A stretch of 43,178 nucleotides of DNA from Oscillibacter sp. (GCA_017526785.1 JAFXQV010000001.1:1-43178); one strand, 5' to 3'; shown: positions 1 through 9,601, numbered from the stretch's first letter. The notes: generated by a model not told the origin, from the letters alone. A program made the numbers and translations.

Positions 1-151
1 AAGTACGCGGGGCTACCGCGGAATTTACGCCCGCAGACTGTGCATGAACTTGTGAGTAGCGACCATTTCCCGGCGCAAAAGCACACAGGATGAAGCGGGA
101 ATTTTCTCAATGCGGACATTTGTCCACATTTTGAGTAGCAGAAGCAACTTT
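1..151 (+). other. Region upstream of glgB with an imperfect dyad
   Basis: No gene is visible here. The stretch probably holds the glgB leader, but I found no convincing -35/-10 pair. An imperfect 20-nt dyad lies at 110-129 (ATG-c-GGACA..TGTCC-a-CAT) just before the preferred glgB start. A short element, GAGTAGC, occurs twice, near 54 and 133. An alternative in-frame glgB start at 110 would put the dyad inside the coding region. Confidence 0.3.
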
Positions 152-2134
152 ATGGAAAATACTGTAGCCAAGAAAAACGAGCAGCAGCGTTTCCACGAGG
201 GCATTCTGACCGACGGGTGGCGCTACTTCGGCGCGCATCCCGAAACGCGCAACGGAACACGCGGCTGGCGCTTCCGTACGTGGGCACCGCGCGCGCAGGG
301 CGTGTCCATTGTGGGCGAGTTCAACAACTGGGACGAGACCGCCAACCCCCTTACGCGCAACGGCGAACTCTGGGAGGGCTTCATCCCCGGCCTCAAGGAG
401 TTCGACACCTACAAACTTGCCGTGCGCGGAAATGACGGCGTTGTGCGCCTGAAGGCCGACCCCTACGGCTTCCACACCGAGACCCGCCCCGCCACCGCCA
501 GCAAGCTCTACGACATTTCCGGCTTTCCGTGGTCTGACAGCGCTTTCCGCGCCCGCCGCGCCAAACAGCCCGTCTACGAATCCCCGCTGAACATTTACGA
601 GGTGCATTTGGGCTCGTGGCGTCTGCGCGACAACGGCGACTTCATCGACTACCGCGACATCGCCAAGCAGTTGGCCGCCTACGTCCGCGACATGGGCTAC
701 ACGGCTATCGAACTCCTCCCCGTCACCGAACACCCCCTTGACGATTCTTGGGGCTACCAGTGTACCGGATACTTCGCCCCCACCTCCCGCTACGGCACGC
801 CCAAAGACTTTATGTGGTTCGTCAACCACATGCACGAGAACGGTATCACGGTCATCTTGGACTGGGTTCCGTCCCACTTCTGCAAGGACGCCCAAGGCCT
901 CTACGAGTTCGACGGCCTGCCCTGCTACGAGTACACCGACCCCAATAAATGGGAGCATGCCAGTTGGGGAACCCGCGTCTTTGACTACGGCCGCCCGGAG
1001 GTGTGCAGTTTCCTGTACTCCTCGGCGCGCTACTGGCTGGAGGAGTACCACGTCGACGGACTGCGCGTCGACGCCGTGGCCTCCATGCTCTATCTCGACT
1101 ACGACCGTCAGGGCGGCGCGTGGACGCCCAACAAGTTCGGCGGCAACCACAATCTGGAAGCCATCAAGTTCCTGCAAAACCTCAATAAAGTGGTATTCGA
1201 CCGCAACCCCGACGCGCTGATGATTGCGGAGGAGTCCACGGCGTGGCCGAACGTGACGCACCCGCCCGTCGACGGCGACGAGAACAACGAGGCGCTCGGC
1301 TTCAACCTCAAGTGGAACATGGGCTGGATGAACGACATGTGCCACTACCTCAAGCTCGACCCGTGGTTCCGCAAGGACAACCACAAGGACATTACCTTCT
1401 CCTTCATGTACGCGTTCTCGGAGAACTATGTGTTGCCCATCTCCCACGACGAGGTGGTACACATGAAAGGCTCCATCGTCGGCAAAATGCCCGGCGACTA
1501 CGAAAATCAGCTCCGTTGTACGCGCGGCTTCTACGCCTACCTGCTGGCGCACCCCGGAAAGAAGCTCCTCTTCATGGGCGCGGAAATCGGCCAGTGGAAC
1601 GAGTGGCACTCCAATCAACAGCTTGACTGGTACCTGCTCGAAAACAAGGGGAATCAGGAACTGCACCGCTTCTTCAAAGAGGCGAACGCGTTCTACAAAA
1701 AGACCCGCGAACTCTGGGAAGTCGACTTCGACTGGACGGGCTTTGAGTGGCTGGTGCCGGACGACAACCAAAACAATGTCGTCATCTTCCTGCGCAAGGA
1801 CAAACAGGGTCACAACCTCCTTTGCGCGGTCAACTTCTCCCCCAACCAGTACGACGGATACCGCGTGGGCGTGCCGTCCAACAGGCAGTTTGTCCCCGTC
1901 TTCACAACCGACCTGCCCGAGTACGGCGGCGGCGACTTCTACGACAAGGAACCCGTTCCCGTGGAGGAAGTCCCCGCGCACGGCAAGGACGCCTCTGTGA
2001 ACATCAAGATTCCGCCGTTCGGCGCGGTGTTCCTGCGCGGCGTGGGCAAGCTCCCCAAGAAGCGCAAGACCGACCCCTCCCTCCGCGGCCGCCGCAGAAT
2101 CGCCGGGAAAATGGAGTACGACAGCCAATCCTAA
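152..2134 (+). CDS. glgB: 1,4-alpha-glucan branching enzyme
   Basis: GlgB cuts alpha-1,4 glucan chains and re-attaches the piece through an alpha-1,6 bond, giving glycogen its branches in the cytoplasm. The N-terminal part is a CBM48-like beta-sandwich (WRFRTWAPRAQGVSIVGEFN). The GH13 barrel follows, with the nucleophile D307 in DGLRVDAV, the acid/base E360 in AEES, and D433 in HDEVVH. Length is 660 residues from the ATG at 152, usual for the family. An in-frame ATG at 110 would add 14 residues that look unlike a GlgB N-terminus; neither start has a strong ribosome binding site, so the start is uncertain. The C-terminus ends in a basic tail (KKRKTDPSLRGRRR). It is first in a run with glgC and glgD. 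Function is secure. Confidence 0.95.
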   Translation: MENTVAKKNEQQRFHEGILTDGWRYFGAHPETRNGTRGWRFRTWAPRAQGVSIVGEFNNWDETANPLTRNGELWEGFIPGLKEFDTYKLAVRGNDGVVRLKADPYGFHTETRPATASKLYDISGFPWSDSAFRARRAKQPVYESPLNIYEVHLGSWRLRDNGDFIDYRDIAKQLAAYVRDMGYTAIELLPVTEHPLDDSWGYQCTGYFAPTSRYGTPKDFMWFVNHMHENGITVILDWVPSHFCKDAQGLYEFDGLPCYEYTDPNKWEHASWGTRVFDYGRPEVCSFLYSSARYWLEEYHVDGLRVDAVASMLYLDYDRQGGAWTPNKFGGNHNLEAIKFLQNLNKVVFDRNPDALMIAEESTAWPNVTHPPVDGDENNEALGFNLKWNMGWMNDMCHYLKLDPWFRKDNHKDITFSFMYAFSENYVLPISHDEVVHMKGSIVGKMPGDYENQLRCTRGFYAYLLAHPGKKLLFMGAEIGQWNEWHSNQQLDWYLLENKGNQELHRFFKEANAFYKKTRELWEVDFDWTGFEWLVPDDNQNNVVIFLRKDKQGHNLLCAVNFSPNQYDGYRVGVPSNRQFVPVFTTDLPEYGGGDFYDKEPVPVEEVPAHGKDASVNIKIPPFGAVFLRGVGKLPKKRKTDPSLRGRRRIAGKMEYDSQS

Positions 2135-2202
2135 CACGTAATTTCTGCGCGTGTCCCATGCGCATAAATTGATAACTATAAGGCAAAGGAGCTGGAACGA
2201 AC

Positions 2203-3414
2203 ATGAAGAAAGAGTGTATCGCCATGTTGCTGGCCGGCGGACAGGGAAGCCGCCTGTACGTCCTCACCAGCAACGTGGCCAAGCCCGCCGTCCCCTTCGG
2301 CGGCAAGTACCGCATCATCGATTTTCCTCTCTCCAACTGCATCAACTCCGGCATTGACACCGTGGGCGTCCTGACGCAGTATCGGCCTCTGGAACTCAAC
2401 AGCTACATTGGCTCCGGTCAGCCGTGGGACCTCGACGGCTCCTCCGGCGGCGTCCACATCCTCCCGCCCTACCAGACCGCCACGGGCGCGTCTTGGTACA
2501 AGGGAACCGCCAACGCCATCTATCAGAATATCGGCTTTATCGACATGTACGACCCCGACTACGTGGTAGTCCTGTCGGGCGACCATATCTACAAGCAGGA
2601 CTATTCCGAAATGGTGCGCCTCCACAAGGAGAAAAACGCCGTCTGCACGATTTCCGTTATGGAAGTGCCGTGGGCGGAAGCCCCCCGGTTCGGTATCATG
2701 AGTGTCGACGCCGAGGACAATATCACCGAGTTCGCCGAGAAGCCCAAGGAACCCAAGAGCAATCTCGCCTCCATGGGTATCTACGTGTTCTCGTGGAAGG
2801 AAATGAGAAAGTATCTGACCGAGGACGAGGCCAACCCCAATTCTGAAAACGACTTCGGCAAGAACATCATCCCCGCCATGCTGGGCAACAAGGAGAAACT
2901 CATCGCCTACCGCTTCAAGGGCTACTGGAAGGACGTTGGCACGCTGGAATCCCTCTGGGACGCCAACATGGATATGCTCTCCCCGGCCTCCGGCCTTGAC
3001 CTCATCGACACGACGTGGCCGATTTACGCCCGCTCCGTCAACGCGCCGCCGACGTTCGTCGACGCCTCCGCCTCCGTCACGCACAGCGCCATTAACCGCG
3101 GATGCGAAATCTACGGCAAGGTCGAAAACGCGGTTCTCTCGCCCAACGTCACAGTGGGCGCGGGCGCGGAGGTCAGCTACTCCGTACTGCTCCCCGGCGC
3201 GAAAGTCGAGGAGGGCGCGGTCGTCGAATACGCCATTCTCGGCGAGGACTGCCACATCGGCAAAAACGCCCGTGTCGGCGCGCGCCCGGAGAACAGCGAC
3301 GCGGCGACGTGGGGTCTGACGGTGCTTGCCCCCGGCTGTGAAGTGGAAGCGGGGCGCACCGTCGCCGCCAACAAAATGCTCAGCCAGAACGGTGAGGAGG
3401 TGTCCAGAAAATGA
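2203..3414 (+). CDS. glgC: Glucose-1-phosphate adenylyltransferase, catalytic subunit
   Basis: GlgC makes ADP-glucose and pyrophosphate from ATP and glucose 1-phosphate, the committed step of bacterial glycogen synthesis. The nucleotidyltransferase signature [10 protein letters not shown] lies at residues 9-18, followed by [20 protein letters not shown]. The sugar-phosphate region (EKPKEP) and a C-terminal left-handed beta-helix of hexapeptide repeats (from about residue 290) are present. At 403 residues it is full length. AAAGGAG about 10 nt upstream of the ATG supports this start. It overlaps glgD by 4 nt (ATGA), implying translational coupling. In Bacillus-type bacteria GlgC and GlgD form a mixed complex (family knowledge), and the gene order here fits that. 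Confidence 0.96.
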   Translation: MKKECIAMLLAGGQGSRLYVLTSNVAKPAVPFGGKYRIIDFPLSNCINSGIDTVGVLTQYRPLELNSYIGSGQPWDLDGSSGGVHILPPYQTATGASWYKGTANAIYQNIGFIDMYDPDYVVVLSGDHIYKQDYSEMVRLHKEKNAVCTISVMEVPWAEAPRFGIMSVDAEDNITEFAEKPKEPKSNLASMGIYVFSWKEMRKYLTEDEANPNSENDFGKNIIPAMLGNKEKLIAYRFKGYWKDVGTLESLWDANMDMLSPASGLDLIDTTWPIYARSVNAPPTFVDASASVTHSAINRGCEIYGKVENAVLSPNVTVGAGAEVSYSVLLPGAKVEEGAVVEYAILGEDCHIGKNARVGARPENSDAATWGLTVLAPGCEVEAGRTVAANKMLSQNGEEVSRK

Positions 3415-4523
3415 ATGGACTGCATGGAATTATCTTTGCCAACGAGGAGCGCGCCGGGCTGAAAGAACTGGTCGGCCCCCGCTGTTCGGCGTCCATCCCC
3501 TTCGGCGGACGTTACCGCGCTGTGGACTTCGCGCTCTCGAACATGGTCAACGCGGGTATTACGGACGTTGGCGTGGTCACGCACGGCCAGTACCAGAGTC
3601 TGCTCGACCACCTCGGCACCGGAAAGGCGTGGGACCTGTCCCGCAAGCGCGGCGGCCTCCGCTTCCTGCCCCCGTTCAACTACGACCAGAGCCGCGTCCT
3701 TATGCCCTACCGCGGCAACGTGGAGGCGCTCGCCGGAATCCGCTCCTACCTTGACACCATCCGTCAGGACTACGTCGTGCTCAGCGACGGCGACCTTGTG
3801 GCGAATCTGCCGATTAACGACATTTTTGCCAAGCACCTTGAAACCAAGGCCGACATTACCGTGGTCATGGCCTCCGACTGCTTCGAGATTGACGACGGCA
3901 CCTACTTTGAACTCGACGCCGACAACCGCGTGAAAGAGGTTCTCGTACACCTCGCCCACCCGCGCGGATACCGCGGCCTTGACACGTTCATCATCTCCAC
4001 GGCGCTGTTGAAGCAGGTCGTCGACGACTGCACCTCCCGGAACGAATACAGTTGGCGCAGAAGCGTGCTTCAGGCGCGCAAAGACCAGCTCAAGATTCAG
4101 GCCTACATCTGGAACGGCTACGCCGCCCAGATTCGCTCCGTGCAGGAATACTACGACCGGAGTATGCAGTTGCTTGACCCGGCGATTCGCGCCGACCTGT
4201 TCACGCCCGCCCGCCCGATTATCGGCAAGGCCGTCGACAAGTCCTCCGCCTACGTCGCCCCCAGCGGCCATATCGCCAACTCCCTGATGAACGACGGCTG
4301 CCTGATTGCCGGTACCGTCGAGAACTCTATCCTGTTCTCCGGCGTGGTCGTGGAAGAGGGCGCGGTCGTGCGCGGCTGTATCCTGTTCCGTGACGCCGTT
4401 GTGCGCAAGGGCGCGGTCGTGGAGTGCATCATCGGCGACAAGAACGTGGAGATTCAGGAGAACCACCGCCTGATGGGCTACGCGACACACCCGATTGTCG
4501 TGGAGAAAAACCGCCGCGTGTAA
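3411..4523 (+). CDS. glgD: GlgD, ADP-glucose pyrophosphorylase partner subunit
   Basis: GlgD is a GlgC paralogue that modulates GlgC in the heteromeric ADP-glucose pyrophosphorylase. The nucleotidyltransferase fold is recognisable ([20 protein letters not shown] near residues 28-47). The glycine-rich catalytic loop of GlgC is missing: the corresponding N-terminus reads [17 protein letters not shown], typical of GlgD and consistent with little or no catalysis. C-terminal hexapeptide repeats form a left-handed beta-helix ([15 protein letters not shown]). Length is 370 residues. The start overlaps the glgC stop as ATGA, and the GTGAGGAGGTG stretch inside the end of glgC acts as the ribosome binding site. 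Confidence 0.94.
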   Translation: MNGLHGIIFANEERAGLKELVGPRCSASIPFGGRYRAVDFALSNMVNAGITDVGVVTHGQYQSLLDHLGTGKAWDLSRKRGGLRFLPPFNYDQSRVLMPYRGNVEALAGIRSYLDTIRQDYVVLSDGDLVANLPINDIFAKHLETKADITVVMASDCFEIDDGTYFELDADNRVKEVLVHLAHPRGYRGLDTFIISTALLKQVVDDCTSRNEYSWRRSVLQARKDQLKIQAYIWNGYAAQIRSVQEYYDRSMQLLDPAIRADLFTPARPIIGKAVDKSSAYVAPSGHIANSLMNDGCLIAGTVENSILFSGVVVEEGAVVRGCILFRDAVVRKGAVVECIIGDKNVEIQENHRLMGYATHPIVVEKNRRV

Positions 4524-4541
4524 TCGAAACGAAACTAAGGC

Positions 4542-4570
4542 TTGATTTTTCCTTTGCAATGATGTAGAAT
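4542..4570 (+). promoter_or_regulatory. Predicted sigma-A promoter of glgA-glgP
   Basis: TTGATT at 4542-4547 and TAGAAT at 4565-4570 are separated by exactly 17 nt in the only sizeable gap of the glycogen locus. This would let glgA-glgP be transcribed separately from glgB-glgC-glgD. The start point would be near 4577, leaving a leader of about 115 nt. Confidence 0.65.
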
Positions 4571-4571
4571 C

Positions 4572-4608
4572 ATCTCCGGCGGCGGTTCTAACGGACACCG
4601 CCGGGGAT
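4572..4608 (+). promoter_or_regulatory. Hairpin in the glgA leader
   Basis: ATCTCCGGCGG (4572-4582) pairs with CCGCCGGGGAT (4598-4608) as an 11-bp stem with one G-U pair and a 15-nt loop, right at the predicted transcript start. A weaker pairing, TTTCC with GGAAA, lies around 4628-4661. The stem is followed by a T-containing but not T-rich stretch, so an attenuator or stability element is as likely as a terminator of the glgC-glgD transcript. No known riboswitch class was recognised. Confidence 0.4.
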
Positions 4609-4692
4609 TTGAGTTTGTTAGTGGCAGTTTCCCGTTCTTTCAGCGGGGCGTGTCAGGAAACGGACAGGAATCAAAAGGAGCAGTGATATCGA

Positions 4693-6324
4693 ATGAAGAT
4701 ATTATACGTGACCAGCGAGGCCGCCCCCTTCGCCAAGACAGGCGGTCTCGGCGATGTGGCGGGGTCTCTGCCCCCCGCGCTTGCCCGTGAGGGGGCGGAA
4801 GTGGCCGTTGCACTCCCCCTCTACCGCAGAGTTCGGGACCGCTACGGCGACCAGTTGACTTTTGAGTGCTACGATTATGTCGACCTCGCGTGGCGGCATA
4901 TCTACTGCGGCCTGTTCTCCATGAAGAAAGACGGCGTGACGTGGTACTTCTTCGACAATGAACAGTATTTCGACCGCCCGGAACTCTACGGCTACCTCGA
5001 CGACGGCGAGCGTTACGCGTTCTTCTCCCGCGCCGTGGTGCGCATGCTTGACCGTCTGGCGTTCTGGCCGGAGGTCATCAACGCCAACGACTGGCAGACC
5101 GCCCTTGTCCCCATTTATCTGAAAGACGACGGCGTGCGGGAAGACCGCTACCGCTCTATTAAAACCGTCTTCACGATTCACAACATTGAGTATCAGGGAC
5201 GTTTTAACCCGTACGTCCTCGGCGACCTGTTCGGCCTCGACCCGGGCTGGGTGCAGGACGGCACCATGCTCATGGACGGCGACTTGAACCTCTTAAAGGG
5301 CGCGATTATCAGCGCCGACGCCGTGACGACCGTTTCCCCGACGTACGCCAACGAACTGAAAATGGCCTACTTCGCCCACCGCCTCGAAAGCATTATGAGG
5401 CAGTGCGAGTACAAACTGCACGGCGTCCTGAACGGCATTGACACGGAGGCTTTCGACCCCGCCACGGATAAGCGTATCACGTACAACTATTCCGTGGGCG
5501 ACATGTCCGGCAAGGCCAAGGACAAGGCCGAATTACAGCGCATGCTCGGACTGCGCGAGGAACCCGATATGCCGATTGTGGGCATTGTCAGCCGTCTTGT
5601 GTCGCACAAGGGGCTTGACCTTGTCTGCGAGGTCATCCACGACATGATGGGACTGCCCATGCAACTGGTCATGCTGGGCAAGGGCGACCAGAAATACGAG
5701 GAGTTCTTCCGCTGGGCGGGACAGCAGTACCAAGGCCGGATGGCGGTCGTTCTCGATTACAACGAAGACCTGTCCATGGCGATTTACTCCGGCGCGGACC
5801 TGTTCCTTATGCCGTCCAGAAGCGAACCCTGCGGGTTAAGCCAGATGATAGCCATGCGCTACGGCACGGTGCCTATCGTCCGCGAAACGGGCGGCCTCCG
5901 CGACACCGTCCAGCCCTACGACGCCCTCCGCGACGCCGGAAACGGTTACAGTTTCGCCAACTATTCCAGCGGCGACATGCTCTATGTCCTCCGCTCCGCC
6001 GTGTACCTGTACACCGACTACCCGGAGACGTTCGCCCGCCTGCGTCAGCGCGCGATGGAGTCCGACTTCAGTTGGAAGCGCAGTGCCAACGCGTATCTGG
6101 GCATTTACGCCAGTCTGTGGGGGCAGGTGTGGCCTGACCCGGCGCTCGCGGAAGAGGAAGCCGCGCCCGCGGAAGAAGTTGCTCCCGTCGCGGAAGACGC
6201 CGCGCCCGTGGCGGAACCCGCCCCTGTGGAAGACGCCGCGCCCGTCGCGGAACCCGTACCCGTGAAAGACGACGACGGCGCGAAGAAAAAGAAATCCGCG
6301 AAGAAAAAACACTCCGGGAAGTAA
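4693..6324 (+). CDS. glgA: Glycogen synthase (ADP-glucose) with low-complexity basic tail
   Basis: GlgA (GT5) transfers glucose from ADP-glucose to the non-reducing end of a growing alpha-1,4 glucan. The N-terminal ADP-glucose motif KTGGLGDVAGSLP is at residues 15-27, and the C-terminal GT-B domain has EPCGLSQMIAMRYGT and RETGGLRDTV. The catalytic part ends near residue 480. What follows is unusual: about 45 residues of E/A/P/V repeats (AEEVAPVAEDAAPVAEP type) and then a lysine-rich end (KKKKSAKKKHSGK). This tail is not part of the usual enzyme, and a similar arrangement ends RdgB in this window. AAAGGAG precedes the ATG. It is followed by glgP after 21 nt. Confidence 0.95.
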   Translation: MKILYVTSEAAPFAKTGGLGDVAGSLPPALAREGAEVAVALPLYRRVRDRYGDQLTFECYDYVDLAWRHIYCGLFSMKKDGVTWYFFDNEQYFDRPELYGYLDDGERYAFFSRAVVRMLDRLAFWPEVINANDWQTALVPIYLKDDGVREDRYRSIKTVFTIHNIEYQGRFNPYVLGDLFGLDPGWVQDGTMLMDGDLNLLKGAIISADAVTTVSPTYANELKMAYFAHRLESIMRQCEYKLHGVLNGIDTEAFDPATDKRITYNYSVGDMSGKAKDKAELQRMLGLREEPDMPIVGIVSRLVSHKGLDLVCEVIHDMMGLPMQLVMLGKGDQKYEEFFRWAGQQYQGRMAVVLDYNEDLSMAIYSGADLFLMPSRSEPCGLSQMIAMRYGTVPIVRETGGLRDTVQPYDALRDAGNGYSFANYSSGDMLYVLRSAVYLYTDYPETFARLRQRAMESDFSWKRSANAYLGIYASLWGQVWPDPALAEEEAAPAEEVAPVAEDAAPVAEPAPVEDAAPVAEPVPVKDDDGAKKKKSAKKKHSGK

Positions 6325-6345
6325 TCGCCGGATGGAGGAACAAGC

Positions 6346-8790
6346 ATGACTTCAAGCATGACACCGTTTACCGCGCAATCCTTGGAACAGGCTCTGACCG
6401 CCAAGCTAATGCTCAACTTCGGCAAGGCTCCCGACGAGGCCTCCGACGAGGAGATGATGAAGGCAAGCGCCTTGGTTCTCCGCGACGTGATGGCGATTCG
6501 CGGCGTGGAGGCCGTCAAGGAAGTCCGCCGCTACCGCAAGAAGCAGGTGCATTACCTGTCTCTGGAATTCCTGATTGGCCGCAGCCTCATGAAGAACGCC
6601 TACAATCTGGGCGTGCTGGGCGAACTCAAAGAGGCGCTCGAACATCTCGGCTTCAAGGCCTCCGACATTTTCGAGGTCGAGCCGGACGCGGGTCTCGGCA
6701 ACGGCGGCTTAGGCCGTCTGGCCGCCTGCTATCTCGATTCCATGACCACGCTTGACATTCCCGCTATCGGGTACTCTATCTGCTACGAACTGGGCATTTT
6801 CAAGCAGAAAATCGTCGAGGGTCAGCAGGTCGAACTCCCCGATAACTGGATGGATTTGGGCTCCGCGTGGCTGTTGCCAAAGCCCGACGAGGCGCAAGAA
6901 GTCCTCTTCGGCGGCAACATCCGGCAGTTCTGGGACAATGGCCGCCTGCACATCGTACAAGAGAACTGCAACAAGGTTCTGGCCGTCCCTTGCGACATGG
7001 TTGTGGCGGGCTACGGCACCAAGAACGTAAACACGCTCCGCCTCTGGGACGCTCGCCCCATGAAGAGCGTGGACATGGACTTGTTCGCGCGCGGCGAGTA
7101 TCTCAAAGCCTCCGAGGAAGAGGCCATGGCCGAGACGATTACGCGCGTCCTCTACCCGGAAGACAACCACTATGAGGGCAAGTCTCTGCGCCTGAAACAG
7201 CAGTATTTCTTTGTGTCTGCCACCGTGCAGTCGATTATCACGCGCCACCTGAACACGTACGGCACCCTGCGCAACTTCCACGAGAAGAACGTCATTCAGA
7301 TTAACGACACACACCCGGCACTCGTTATCCCGGAACTCATGCGCATTTTCATTGACGAAGCGGGCATGGAGTGGGACGAGGCTTGGGAAATCACGCGGCA
7401 GTCCGTGGCGTACACCAACCACACCGTGTTGGCCGAAGCCCTCGAACGCTGGCCGCAGAGCCTTATGGAGACCCTCTTGCCGCGTGTCTGGCAGATTATC
7501 CTTGAAATCGCCCACCGCTGGCAGGAGAAAGTCGACGACTTCTACCACGACCAGAGCAAGACGGCGCGTGTCGCGATTGTCTGGGATGGCGAAGTCCGTA
7601 TGGCGAATCTGTGTCTGGCTGGCGGCATGGCCGTCAACGGCGTCTCGGCTCTGCACTCCGAGATTCTCAAAAAGGACGTGTTTAAGGAAGCCTACGGCAT
7701 GGAGCCGGAGAAGTTCCAGAACGTCACAAACGGCATTGACCACCGCCGCTGGCTCAGCGAGATTAACCCGCGCCTCGACGCGTTCATTCAGGAGCTGACG
7801 GGCGGCCCCGAATACCTCCTGCGCCCGTCGGCGCTCAAAAAGCTGGACGCGTTCGCCAACGACGCCTCCGCGCTTGAACGCCTCGCCCAGATTAAGCGCG
7901 CCAACAAAGAGGATTTCTGCGCCCACGCCAACCGCAAGCGCAATTTAACACTCGACCCGGACGCCATTTTCGACGTGCAGGTAAAGCGCCTCCACGAGTA
8001 CAAGCGGCAACTCCTGAACGTCATGCACATCATCGCGCTCTATCAGGAGTTGCAGGACAACCCGAACGCCGTCACGCACCCGCATATTTTCCTGTTCGGC
8101 GCGAAGGCCGCCCCGGGTTACGCCGTGGCGAAGCGCATTATCCGGCTTATCAATTCCCTGTCCGACCAAATCCGGCACGACCCCATCTGCAAGGGGAAAC
8201 TCGACGTTGTTTTCTTGGAAAACTACCGCGTGTCGCTTGCGGAGCGTCTCATGCCCGCCAGCGAAGTCAGCCAGCAGATTTCCACGGCCGGAAAAGAGGC
8301 CAGCGGCACCGGAAACATGAAATTCATGATGAACGGCGCGCTGACCATCGGCACCCTTGACGGCGCTAACGTGGAAATGCACGAGCTTCTCGGCGACGAC
8401 AATATGTTCCTGTTCGGACTGCGTGCCGACGAAGTGGAGCAGATGAAACGGGAGGGCTATATCTCCCAGCGCCTGTACCACGCAGACCCGAAACTCCGCC
8501 GCTGTCTGGACGCTATCCGTACCGGATTCCGGGACGGCGTGGCCTACGAAGACCTGTACCAGCGCCTGCTGTTCGGTTCGGGCGGCATGGCCGACGAGTA
8601 CCTGCTTCTTGCCGATTTCGAGGCCTACTGCGACGCCGAGGCGCGTATGGTCAAGACCTATGCCGACCGCACGGCGTGGAACCGCATGAGCCTGCACAAT
8701 ATCGCCAGAAGCGGACTTTTTGCCGCTGACCGCTCTATTGCGGAGTACGCCGACCACATCTGGCACGTTCCCCACAAGTTCCAGTTCTGA
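6346..8790 (+). CDS. glgP: Glycogen/starch/alpha-glucan phosphorylase
   Basis: GlgP (GT35) removes glucose 1-phosphate from glycogen chain ends using phosphate and pyridoxal phosphate. The PLP lysine is K659 in the motif EASGTGNMKFMMNGALTIGT. The N-terminal substrate motif YLSLEFLIGRSL and the glycine-rich GLGNGGLGRLAACYLDS are also present. At 814 residues it is full length. GGAGG at 6334-6338 sits 7 nt before the ATG. Downstream of glgA and before a strong terminator, it places glycogen breakdown in the same unit as synthesis. No debranching enzyme or amylomaltase is in the window. Confidence 0.96.
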   Translation: MTSSMTPFTAQSLEQALTAKLMLNFGKAPDEASDEEMMKASALVLRDVMAIRGVEAVKEVRRYRKKQVHYLSLEFLIGRSLMKNAYNLGVLGELKEALEHLGFKASDIFEVEPDAGLGNGGLGRLAACYLDSMTTLDIPAIGYSICYELGIFKQKIVEGQQVELPDNWMDLGSAWLLPKPDEAQEVLFGGNIRQFWDNGRLHIVQENCNKVLAVPCDMVVAGYGTKNVNTLRLWDARPMKSVDMDLFARGEYLKASEEEAMAETITRVLYPEDNHYEGKSLRLKQQYFFVSATVQSIITRHLNTYGTLRNFHEKNVIQINDTHPALVIPELMRIFIDEAGMEWDEAWEITRQSVAYTNHTVLAEALERWPQSLMETLLPRVWQIILEIAHRWQEKVDDFYHDQSKTARVAIVWDGEVRMANLCLAGGMAVNGVSALHSEILKKDVFKEAYGMEPEKFQNVTNGIDHRRWLSEINPRLDAFIQELTGGPEYLLRPSALKKLDAFANDASALERLAQIKRANKEDFCAHANRKRNLTLDPDAIFDVQVKRLHEYKRQLLNVMHIIALYQELQDNPNAVTHPHIFLFGAKAAPGYAVAKRIIRLINSLSDQIRHDPICKGKLDVVFLENYRVSLAERLMPASEVSQQISTAGKEASGTGNMKFMMNGALTIGTLDGANVEMHELLGDDNMFLFGLRADEVEQMKREGYISQRLYHADPKLRRCLDAIRTGFRDGVAYEDLYQRLLFGSGGMADEYLLLADFEAYCDAEARMVKTYADRTAWNRMSLHNIARSGLFAADRSIAEYADHIWHVPHKFQF

Positions 8791-8829
8791 CGCCGCCTCT
8801 TGCCCTATGTGGGGCAATATACACCATGC

Positions 8830-8860
8830 AAAGCGCCCCCCGGAGGCCGGGAGGCGCTTT
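8830..8860 (+). terminator. Rho-independent terminator of the glg operon
   Basis: AAAGCGCC (8830-8837) pairs with GGCGCTTT (8853-8860), and an inner CCCGG (8839-8843) pairs with CCGGG (8847-8851) across one mismatch. It lies 40 nt after glgP. The T-tract is short (TTTCGT) but the stem is very stable. Confidence 0.75.
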
Positions 8861-9099
8861 CGTGGATTGGGGAGGCGGTTCTTTCTGGGGGACATTTCAT
8901 GCCCTTCACGTCCTAACCGGTCCGACACTGCGTAACGCGGTCAGCGGCCTTCATCAGGGATGGCGTGATGACGCAAGCAGGATTGTCCGATGACGCCACA
9001 TGACGCATATTCGGCGGTGACTGACAGGCTTTTGAAATGTGACTTGTGCCGCTTGGTGAACCCCAGAAGATACCCGGTCTTGACTATGGCGGCGGTGGC
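8861..9099. other. Non-coding gap between glgP and the XRE gene
   Basis: No supportable gene is visible; short open frames lack ribosome binding sites. GATGACGC occurs at about 8966 and 8989, with a related CATGACGC near 9000. It could be decayed sequence, a 3' region of the minus-strand XRE transcript, or an unrecognised small RNA. I see no promoter or clear terminator here. Confidence 0.3.
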
Positions 9100-9327
9100 C
9101 TAACCATGCGGATGCGGTTCCCTGCTCAGCCCTAAAAGGTAGTCGGTTGTGACACCGTAATACTGGCTGAGTTTAATCAGGTGGTGAATGGGAAGTTCGT
9201 TTGCTCCCCGCTCGTAGCGGGCGTACATGGTCTGAGAAGTTCCCAGAATTTCCGCAACCTGTGTTTGAGTCAGATCGGCGTCCTCCCGCAAATCGCGCAG
9301 AATCTTGACATAGCCCATCGTATCCAT
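9100..9327 (-). CDS. Small XRE-family helix-turn-helix regulator
   Basis: This 75-residue protein is almost only a Cro/CI-type helix-turn-helix (HTH_3): LREDADLTQTQVAEILGTSQ and TMYARYERGANELPIHHLIKLSQYYGVTTDYLLGL, with a short C-terminal end. It should bind DNA as a dimer. The ATG at 9327 is chosen because GGAGGTG lies 6 nt upstream; a longer in-frame start at 9411 would add residues unlike the family. It is divergent from the RNA helicase, and the two promoters face each other in an AT-rich gap of about 270 nt, so it may regulate itself or the helicase. That is inference, and no operator was identified. Confidence 0.85.
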   Translation of the reverse strand: MDTMGYVKILRDLREDADLTQTQVAEILGTSQTMYARYERGANELPIHHLIKLSQYYGVTTDYLLGLSREPHPHG

Positions 9328-9417
9328 ACTTGACACCTCCATGTGACCGTCCCCGATTTCAGGTAGCAAGAATTTATCATAAGATGAGGACTTTTTGTGA
9401 GAAAGATACATAATTTT

Positions 9418-9445
9418 ACTATAAAATTTCTGCTTTTTTTAACAA
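9418..9445 (-). promoter_or_regulatory. Predicted promoter of the XRE gene
   Basis: On the minus strand TTGTTA (9440-9445) and TATAGT (9418-9423) are separated by 16 nt in a markedly AT-rich stretch, about 90 nt upstream of the XRE start. Confidence 0.55.
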
Positions 9446-9542
9446 AACCACAAACCATATCGGCATTTTACGAAAAAATTTACTAAATTCCGGAACTTTC
9501 CACGCAAAAATACCTGTTTTCACGTTTTTTCCCCCGTTTCCC

Positions 9543-9571
9543 TTTACAAACCGCCCCGGCGAGGCTATAAT
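9543..9571 (+). promoter_or_regulatory. Predicted sigma-A promoter of the DEAD-box helicase
   Basis: TTTACA (9543-9548) and a perfect TATAAT (9566-9571) are spaced by 17 nt, 30 nt upstream of the TTG start. This is one of the strongest promoters in the window. Confidence 0.85.
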
Positions 9572-9601
9572 AGAGGAACAACGCCGTAAGGAGATGGAAT
9601 T

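Noticed and set aside
107-2137. A 676-codon open frame antisense to glgB
   Set aside because: It mirrors glgB almost exactly, has no ribosome binding site and no family pattern. Long antisense frames are expected from the strong third-position GC bias.
2135-2202. Separate promoter for glgC
   Set aside because: A TATAAG word near 2177 has no acceptable -35 box at the right distance.
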